From positions 1 through 6,800 of the forward strand of contig DAOWDD010000024.1 in assembly GCA_030639215.1 (NCBI GenBank): a DNA stretch of 6,800 nucleotides, in the 5' to 3' direction. Shown in pieces: positions 1 to 4,666 of this stretch (its first letter is position 1; every line of letters begins with the position of its first letter). Position numbers and translations under genes: made by a program. The notes beneath the pieces were generated by a model that did no database searches, was not told the DNA's origin, and saw only the letters and a program-made list of their open reading frames with translations. The stretch is from Dehalococcoidia bacterium. GTDB taxonomy: Bacteria > Chloroflexota > Dehalococcoidia > Dehalococcoidales > UBA5760.

Positions 1-494
1 ATTTCACAGATAACCCCGGCGGGATAGAGACCGGCCAGCCTGGTCAGGTCAACGATAGCCTCAGTATGCCCCACCCGCACCAGTACGCCACCCTCTCTAG
101 CCCGCAGGGGAAACATATGCCCCGGCCGGGACAAATCATCATCAGTAATAGACGGGTCAATCATTGCCTTCGCTGTTTCTGCCCTATCCGCGGCCGAAAT
201 GCCGGTGCTTACTCTGTGTTTTGCCTCCACGGATACGGTAAAGGCGGTAGAGAACTTTGAGGTATTGTCATTGACCATCAGGGGAATCTTCAGTTCATCC
301 AGCCGCTCGCCCGTCATCGGCAGGCAGATTAGTCCCCGGGCATGCGTGCTCATAAAATTTATCGCTTCAACGCTAACCTTTTCGGTAGCGAGCGCCAGGT
401 CGCCCTCGTTCTCCCTGTCCTCATCATCGACGATAATAATAAACCTGCCCGCCTTGATATCTTCAATGGCTTCAGGAATGGTCGCTAGTCCCAT
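1..494 (-). CDS. ribBA: 3,4-dihydroxy-2-butanone 4-phosphate synthase (RibB domain, probably RibBA), 3' end cut by the window
   Basis: Converts ribulose 5-phosphate to formate plus 3,4-dihydroxy-2-butanone 4-phosphate, the four-carbon donor for the riboflavin xylene ring; cytosolic and Mg-dependent. The 164 visible codons match almost the whole RibB domain. The acidic metal/substrate loop [10 protein letters not shown] is at residues 23-32, [12 protein letters not shown] at 49-60, STGISAADR at 96-104, [10 protein letters not shown] at 123-132, HTEAIVDL with the second metal ligand His143 at 143-150, and PAGVICE at 158-164, ending in the conserved Glu. The ATG at 494 is preceded by AAGGGGG with 7 nt spacing, and the protein begins at the usual distance from the acidic loop. 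It follows ribE by 31 nt in the same operon. The reading frame is still open at base 1. In this gene order the protein is usually a RibBA fusion with GTP cyclohydrolase II, but that half is not visible, so a stand-alone RibB remains possible. Confidence 0.95.
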   Translation of the reverse strand, partial: MGLATIPEAIEDIKAGRFIIIVDDEDRENEGDLALATEKVSVEAINFMSTHARGLICLPMTGERLDELKIPLMVNDNTSKFSTAFTVSVEAKHRVSTGISAADRAETAKAMIDPSITDDDLSRPGHMFPLRAREGGVLVRVGHTEAIVDLTRLAGLYPAGVICE

Positions 495-501
495 CTTTAT
501 T

Positions 502-508
502 CCCCCTT
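502..508 (-). promoter_or_regulatory. Ribosome-binding site of ribBA
   Basis: AAGGGGG on the minus strand lies 7 nt before the ATG at 494. It lies in the 31-nt gap after the ribE stop and supports that ATG as the start. Confidence 0.8.
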
Positions 509-525
509 AGTCTAAGTAGCCTAAA

Positions 526-1155
526 TTAACCTGAAGAAAAGCCGTGCTCCTTGAGAAACTCAGCCGTTATACCCGGGCGGTAGGACTGGCTAAAGCGCTC
601 CACGTATTTAGCGATGATATCCACCTCCAGATTGACCAGGTTGCCCACCCGCTTACCGCCCAGGGTAGTATTTTTACGGGTATAATCAACTATAGAGACT
701 GTAAACGAGCCGGTATCTCTATCCAGCACAGTCAGGCTAACCCCATCAACGGTAATGAAACCCTTGGTCACTATATAATGCATAATTTCGGGCCGGGTTT
801 CAAATCGCATTATTGTTGCCTCATCGTCCCGCGTGACCGATACCACCCTTCCCGTGTCATCAATATGCCCCTGGACCAGATGTCCCCCCAGCGGCCTCCC
901 CAGAGTTAGCGGCCGTTCCAGATTAAGCTCACTCCCGATGCCGAGCCGCCCGAGGTTGGTCCGCTCTAGCGTCTCCGGCATCACATCAACAGAGAAGGAA
1001 TTAGCGGTAAAACCGGTTACGGTCAGGCATACCCCATTCACAGCAACGCTCCCGCCCATTTCCATTTCCGGCATAACCTTACTGGCGGAGATAACAAGAC
1101 CGTTCGACTCCGCTAACGCAACCCTGCCTATCTCTTCTGTAATTCCGGTAAACAC
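526..1155 (-). CDS. ribE: Riboflavin synthase, alpha subunit
   Basis: Catalyses the last step of riboflavin synthesis, the dismutation of two 6,7-dimethyl-8-ribityllumazine molecules to riboflavin and the pyrimidinedione; a cytosolic trimer in known members. At 209 aa it has the normal family length and shows the internal duplication of two lumazine-binding barrels. In the first half are MFTGITEEIG at 1-10, VNGVCLTV at 39-46 and PETLERTN at 60-67. In the second half are GGHLVQGHID at 90-99 and VDGVSLTV at 136-143, the duplicate of the 39-46 motif. The start is GTG at 1155, read as the invariant initial Met before FTGI. An in-frame TGA lies 18 nt upstream and a strong AAGGGGG site 5 nt upstream, so the start is firm. 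It sits 55 nt after ribD and 31 nt before ribBA, so it is probably co-transcribed. The same enzyme is called ribB in the Bacillus naming and ribC in some E. coli literature. Confidence 0.97.
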   Translation of the reverse strand: MFTGITEEIGRVALAESNGLVISASKVMPEMEMGGSVAVNGVCLTVTGFTANSFSVDVMPETLERTNLGRLGIGSELNLERPLTLGRPLGGHLVQGHIDDTGRVVSVTRDDEATIMRFETRPEIMHYIVTKGFITVDGVSLTVLDRDTGSFTVSIVDYTRKNTTLGGKRVGNLVNLEVDIIAKYVERFSQSYRPGITAEFLKEHGFSSG

Positions 1156-1160
1156 TCCTG

Positions 1161-1167
1161 CCCCCTT
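1161..1167 (-). promoter_or_regulatory. Ribosome-binding site of ribE deciding a GTG start
   Basis: AAGGGGG on the minus strand lies 5 nt before the GTG at 1155. With the in-frame TGA just upstream it fixes the non-ATG start. It is identical to the site of ribBA, whereas ribD has none. Confidence 0.8.
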
Positions 1168-1210
1168 ATTTCAGGTAATACCGCCTTCTTAAGAATCTCG
1201 TTAACTATTG

Positions 1211-2311
1211 CTATCCCTTTTTGGCCGCCACATACCCACACACCATCAAGTCTTCACCAAGCCCTTCCGTACTGACCCCATCCAATCTAAGTGAGTCTAC
1301 CACCTTATCAACTCCCCTGCCGGCAACCGCCGTCCTGGCTTCCTTGCCGCCAATAATAATAGGAGCAATGAAGGCGATAACCTTATCGACAAACCCGCCG
1401 TCGAAGAGAGAACCGAGCAGGACCCCACCCCCCTCAACTAGGACGCTGGTAATTCCCCGCTCACCCAGTGCTTTCAACAGCTCCCCCAGGTCTACCTGAC
1501 CATCTAGCGAGGGTAGTTCCAATAGCTCAGCACCTACTCGGGTAAACGCCGCCTTCTCTCCCGGTCTGAGGGGCCCGCCCAGGGCAAGCACTGTTTTACC
1601 CGGCTCAGTAAATACCCGGGCGGTCAGCGGCGTACGCCCATTACTATCCACGATGACCCGCAGCGGCTGCTTCTTAGCCGTTCCACCCTTACTACTGCAC
1701 CGCACGGTAAGGTGAGGGTCATCAACCAGCACGGTATTGATACCGGCCATAATAGCATCGTTAGTATAGCGCAGGTGATGGGCCTGCTTCCTGGCTGCCT
1801 CGCTGGTAATCCACCTGGAGTCCCCGCTCCTGGTAGCAATCTTCCCGTCCAGGCTCATAGCAAACTTCACCGTAACGAAGGGGGTGCCTTCAGTGATAAA
1901 TTTAATATAGGCTTCGTTAATCCGTCTGGCCTCGGCTTCGTGCTCACCGAGATACACCTTAATACCCGCCTTCTCCAGCTCCTCTTTACCCCGTCCCGAC
2001 ACCAGGTGATTGGCATCAAGCGTAGCCAGATAGACCTCACGAATACCGGCAGCAATGATTGCCTGGGTGCAGGGTGGAGTCCGACCGTGGTGGCAGCACG
2101 GCTCCAGGGTAACGTACATCACACCACCGCGGGCCCGTTCACCGGCCTGCTTCAGGGCGACTATCTCGGCATGGTCGGAACCCGGCGGCTGTGTATAACC
2201 CTGCCCGACAATTTCATCATTATTGACTATTAGTGCGCCGACCGCAGGGTTAGGACTGACCTGTCCCAGAGCCAATCTAGCCAGGGAGAGCGCCTGCGCC
2301 ATATAGTCCAT
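1211..2311 (-). CDS. ribD: Bifunctional diaminohydroxyphosphoribosylaminopyrimidine deaminase / 5-amino-6-(5-phosphoribosylamino)uracil reductase
   Basis: Carries out the deamination and then the NADPH-dependent ribose reduction that follow GTP cyclohydrolase II in riboflavin synthesis; cytosolic. The N-terminal deaminase domain (about 1-143) shows NPAVGALIV at 21-29, the zinc ligand and catalytic pair His47 and Glu49 in HAE, and PCCHHGRTPPC at 71-81 with zinc ligands Cys72 and Cys81. The reductase domain (about 144-366) shows SLDGKIAT at 153-160, with Lys149 where Bacillus RibG has its substrate lysine, WITSEAAR at 167-174 and VEGGG at 292-296. At 366 aa it is full length. The loop usually written DPNPLVAGRG reads DANHLVSGRG at 99-108, a mild variant. 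The ATG at 2311 is the only credible start: an in-frame TAG lies 15 nt upstream. There is no Shine-Dalgarno sequence, which fits a nearly leaderless mRNA. It is the first gene of the rib operon. Confidence 0.97.
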   Translation of the reverse strand: MDYMAQALSLARLALGQVSPNPAVGALIVNNDEIVGQGYTQPPGSDHAEIVALKQAGERARGGVMYVTLEPCCHHGRTPPCTQAIIAAGIREVYLATLDANHLVSGRGKEELEKAGIKVYLGEHEAEARRINEAYIKFITEGTPFVTVKFAMSLDGKIATRSGDSRWITSEAARKQAHHLRYTNDAIMAGINTVLVDDPHLTVRCSSKGGTAKKQPLRVIVDSNGRTPLTARVFTEPGKTVLALGGPLRPGEKAAFTRVGAELLELPSLDGQVDLGELLKALGERGITSVLVEGGGVLLGSLFDGGFVDKVIAFIAPIIIGGKEARTAVAGRGVDKVVDSLRLDGVSTEGLGEDLMVCGYVAAKKG

Positions 2312-2320
2312 AACAGTTTC

Positions 2321-2350
2321 ATTCTAGCACCACGCTTTGAAGAAGTGCAA
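2321..2350 (-). promoter_or_regulatory. Candidate sigma-70-type promoter of the rib operon
   Basis: On the minus strand TTGCAC (2345-2350) and TAGAAT (2321-2326) are separated by 18 nt. The -10 box matches TATAAT at five of six bases; the -35 box matches TTGACA at only three. A start about 7 nt beyond the -10 box would fall near 2314, roughly 3 nt before the ribD ATG. That agrees with the absence of a ribosome-binding site there. Predicted by eye only. Confidence 0.5.
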
Positions 2351-2380
2351 ACCATCTCAAGTGATAGGTTCTGTCCATAC

Positions 2381-2409
2381 TGGATAGGGGAAACGAGATA
2401 GGTTATAAT
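2381..2409 (+). promoter_or_regulatory. Candidate sigma-70-type promoter of lepB
   Basis: A perfect TATAAT at 2404-2409 is preceded after 17 nt by TGGATA at 2381-2386, four of six matches to TTGACA. Transcription would start near 2416, leaving a leader of about 28 nt that includes the AAGGAAGGA ribosome-binding sequence. Confidence 0.65.
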
Positions 2410-2421
2410 TAAGGCTGAATT

Positions 2422-2430
2422 AAGGAAGGA
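2422..2430 (+). promoter_or_regulatory. Ribosome-binding site of lepB, unusually far from the start
   Basis: AAGGAAGGA is a strong anti-16S match but lies 13 nt before the ATG at 2444, longer than the usual 5-9 nt. A TAG immediately before the ATG in the same frame excludes any earlier start, so the long spacing is real or the first Met is weakly used. Confidence 0.6.
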
Positions 2431-2443
2431 AGCAGCTAAGTAG

Positions 2444-3091
2444 ATGAGGGCCTATTTCCGCCAGATTATGGTAGTCGTTCTAGTAGCGGTAGGAATCTTT
2501 TTCCTGTTGCAGACCACCATCCAGAGCTTCGTGGTCGTCGGCTCGAGTATGATGCCCAGCTATGAGGACGGCCAGCGGCTGCTGGTCAACAAGGTTTTCT
2601 ACCGTTTCGGTGAGCCTGAAATGGGTGACGTCATTGTCTTTCACCCACCAACCAGCCGGCGCGTTGACTACATCAAACGCGTCATCGCTGGACCCGGCGA
2701 CACGGTAGAGATAAAGGGGGGGGTGGTATACGTCAATGACGTAGCGATAAGCGAACCATACATTAGGGCCCACCCTTCATATACCGTGTCCCAGAAAAGA
2801 GTCCCTGAGAATGAGTACTTTGTCCTCGGGGACAACCGCAACAACAGCAACGACTCCCATACCGGATGGACCGTGGAACGTGAGGATATCATTGGCAAGG
2901 TCTGGATATCAATCTGGCCGCCGGGACTTACTCCTGACTATAACCTGGAAGAGCAGCTAGCTGCGGCCAAACTCCTTCCCCAGCTGCCCCAGGCTGAGAT
3001 GAATCATGGTTGGTCTACCGTGAGGGCAGCTATGGGGAATAGCTGTCTGCTCCAGCTGCCGCACCATTTCACGCATCTCATCATCAGTTAA
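2444..3091 (+). CDS. lepB: Signal peptidase I (type I leader peptidase)
   Basis: Membrane-anchored serine protease that removes signal peptides from exported preproteins; the catalytic domain lies outside the membrane. A seven-residue N-terminus is followed by one hydrophobic segment at about 8-28. The nucleophile Ser35 is in SSMMPS (34-39). The general base Lys78 is in DYIKRVIAGPGD (75-86). Box E, GDNRNNSNDSH, is at 129-139. The last residue is His where Bacillus and E. coli enzymes have Arg; the His form is also known from cyanobacterial and plastid enzymes. The usual fold ends near the IGKVWISIWPP segment (150-160). Residues 172-215 are encoded opposite the 3' end of mutL and look like run-on rather than conserved protein. 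A G8 tract at 2716-2723 lies inside the gene but the frame is intact across it. It is transcribed alone, divergently from ribD and convergently with mutL. Confidence 0.95.
   Translation: MRAYFRQIMVVVLVAVGIFFLLQTTIQSFVVVGSSMMPSYEDGQRLLVNKVFYRFGEPEMGDVIVFHPPTSRRVDYIKRVIAGPGDTVEIKGGVVYVNDVAISEPYIRAHPSYTVSQKRVPENEYFVLGDNRNNSNDSHTGWTVEREDIIGKVWISIWPPGLTPDYNLEEQLAAAKLLPQLPQAEMNHGWSTVRAAMGNSCLLQLPHHFTHLIIS
2957..3091. other. Antisense tail-to-tail overlap of lepB and mutL
   Basis: Both reading frames are open over these 135 nt. The codons lie exactly opposite each other, so lepB could stop only where mutL uses TTA, CTA or TCA. The first such mutL codon inside the gene is a TTA Leu, at 3089-3091. 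The stretch encodes the CPHGRP motif of MutL on the minus strand and the 44-residue tail of LepB on the plus strand. No terminator hairpin was recognised. Confidence 0.85.
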
Positions 3092-4657
3092 TACCTGCCC
3101 GGCTCTCACCGCGCTGTGGCAGGCGATGGATATCGCTACCCACTCCTCCCAGTCAGACTGACCACGCTCGTCATCCAGCAGCCCTCTTATCACTAACGAC
3201 CAGTCACGGCCGGCCAGCCAGGCCGGTACCGTCCGGACGAGAAATGTCCCCTCCCCAAACGGCTCAATAGAGAAGCCGAATTCGGCGAGATTTTCACAGC
3301 GGGTCTTCAGGATTTCCCCCTGCTTGGGAGTGACCTCAAACGGTACCGGTTCAAGCAGGGTCTGCACATCTATCCTGCGGCGTGACCCCTGGTCCTTAAT
3401 CTGCTCAAAAAAGATACGCTCATGGGCAGCATGCTGGTCGATAAGGTAAAGCCCGTCGGGACCCTCGGCGATGATGTAGCTGGTGGATAGCTGCCCTACC
3501 ACCCGCAGCGCCGGTAGGGACGACGCCGGCGTTTGGGGAGCTTCTGGCAGCGAGTCCGTCAGGCCGGCACCACTCCCCCCTGATGGCCACAGCATCTGTG
3601 CCGGTATTGAAGATGCCTGATAGGTGGTTCTTACCTCCTCGACCTTCGGCACCGGCGTTAACTCAATCAGGGTCTGCCGGACCGCCCTCTGGACGGTGCT
3701 GAAGGCCGTCTGTTCACTGCGGAACTTCACCTCGGTCTTGGCCGGGTGGACATTGACGTCCATCTCCCCGGGGGATAGTGAAATATTAATGATAGCTACC
3801 GGGTGTTTCCCTACCATCAAGAGCCCGTGATAGGCCTCCTCCACCGCCCAGGCCAGCATACGGTGGCTTATCCAGCGGCGATTGACAAAGAGGCTCAGGT
3901 AGTCCCGACTAGACCGGCTTACTTTCGGCGAGCCTACCATCCCCGCTACCAGAGGTAAGGCATCCCCTGCTTCGCCCTGCCGGGCCTTAATCTCAAGCAT
4001 GTTCCGGGCTACCTCAATGCCATAGACCTGAGCTACGCTATCTATCAACCGCCCGCTGCCCGGTGTCCGCAAGGTAGCCCGGCCGTCAAGGGACAAGGTA
4101 AACCTGACCTCGGGAAAAGCAAGCGCATACCGGCTGACGATATTAGCGATGTGGCTGTTTTCCGTAGCCACTGACTTAAGGAATTTCAGTCTTGCCGGCA
4201 CCCGGCGGAAGAGGTTCTCTACGGTAACCGTAGTCCCCTGAGAGTGCCCCCGGCTGCCGCATTCAACGACTGCCCCGTCCTGCAAGCGGATATAAGCGCC
4301 CGCCGGCTCACCGTCGGCACAGCTGGCAAGCTCTACCTCAGCCGCGGCAGCGATGCTGGGTAGTGCTTCGCCGCGAAAGCCAAGACTCAAGATAGTCTCC
4401 AGGTCCTCCAGGCTGCCTATCTTGCTGGTAGCATGCCTGTCAAAGGCAAGCTCTATCTCTTGCGGCGGTATCCCCGACCCGTTGTCGGTCACCCTTATCA
4501 GGCTCACCCCACCCCCCTTGACCTCAACCGAAATTCGGGCAGCGCCGGCATCCAGTGAATTTTCCACCAGTTCCTTGACCACCGAGGCCGGTCTCTCCAC
4601 CACCTCACCGGCGGCAATCCGGGATACTACCTGATGGGCTAAAACCCTGATCGACAT
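2957..4657 (-). CDS. mutL: DNA mismatch repair protein MutL, endonuclease type
   Basis: Links mismatch recognition by MutS to strand nicking and removal. The N-terminal GHKL ATPase (about 1-335) has the catalytic Glu29 and Asn33 in KELVENSLDAGA (28-39), DNGSGI at 58-63, GFRGEAL at 93-99 and VNVHPAKTEVKF at 301-312. A short proline-rich linker (about 338-385) leads to the C-terminal dimerisation domain. There, DQHAAHERIFFE at 407-418 is an exact match to the DQHA(X)2E(X)4E nuclease motif. ACHSA (Cys513) and CPHGRP (Cys544, His546) supply the further metal-site residues. QTLLEP at 432-437 fits a beta-clamp-binding motif. At 566 aa it is somewhat shorter than E. coli or Bacillus MutL, mainly in the linker. 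The ATG at 4657 lies 9 nt after the helicase stop and has only a distant GGTGGA, so translational coupling is likely. Its last 45 codons overlap lepB antisense. Confidence 0.98.
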   Translation of the reverse strand: MSIRVLAHQVVSRIAAGEVVERPASVVKELVENSLDAGAARISVEVKGGGVSLIRVTDNGSGIPPQEIELAFDRHATSKIGSLEDLETILSLGFRGEALPSIAAAAEVELASCADGEPAGAYIRLQDGAVVECGSRGHSQGTTVTVENLFRRVPARLKFLKSVATENSHIANIVSRYALAFPEVRFTLSLDGRATLRTPGSGRLIDSVAQVYGIEVARNMLEIKARQGEAGDALPLVAGMVGSPKVSRSSRDYLSLFVNRRWISHRMLAWAVEEAYHGLLMVGKHPVAIINISLSPGEMDVNVHPAKTEVKFRSEQTAFSTVQRAVRQTLIELTPVPKVEEVRTTYQASSIPAQMLWPSGGSGAGLTDSLPEAPQTPASSLPALRVVGQLSTSYIIAEGPDGLYLIDQHAAHERIFFEQIKDQGSRRRIDVQTLLEPVPFEVTPKQGEILKTRCENLAEFGFSIEPFGEGTFLVRTVPAWLAGRDWSLVIRGLLDDERGQSDWEEWVAISIACHSAVRAGQVLTDDEMREMVRQLEQTAIPHSCPHGRPTMIHLSLGQLGKEFGRS

Positions 4658-4666
4658 CTCAAATTC

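Larger units (their letters stand above)
2312..2443. other. Divergent intergenic region between ribD and lepB
   Basis: This 132-nt gap separates the two divergent transcription units and carries one promoter candidate for each. It has none of the conserved GC-rich blocks or multi-arm folding potential of an FMN riboswitch. The hexamer GATAGG occurs three times on the plus strand at 2363, 2383 and 2397. The last copy abuts the lepB -10 box. A small bulged hairpin (ACCATC paired with GATAGGT, 2351-2369) is also possible. No binding factor can be named from sequence. Confidence 0.6.

Noticed and set aside
199..510. Plus-strand open frame of 103 codons at the left edge.
   Set aside because: It is antisense to the strongly conserved RibB domain, and its translation is low-complexity Ser-rich sequence without a recognisable family.
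1712..2233. Plus-strand open frame of 173 codons opposite ribD.
   Set aside because: It mirrors conserved RibD codons including the zinc-binding motif, and its translation resembles no family.
2312..2443. Possible FMN riboswitch upstream of ribD.
   Set aside because: The conserved riboswitch blocks are not present, and the inferred transcription start leaves no leader to hold one.
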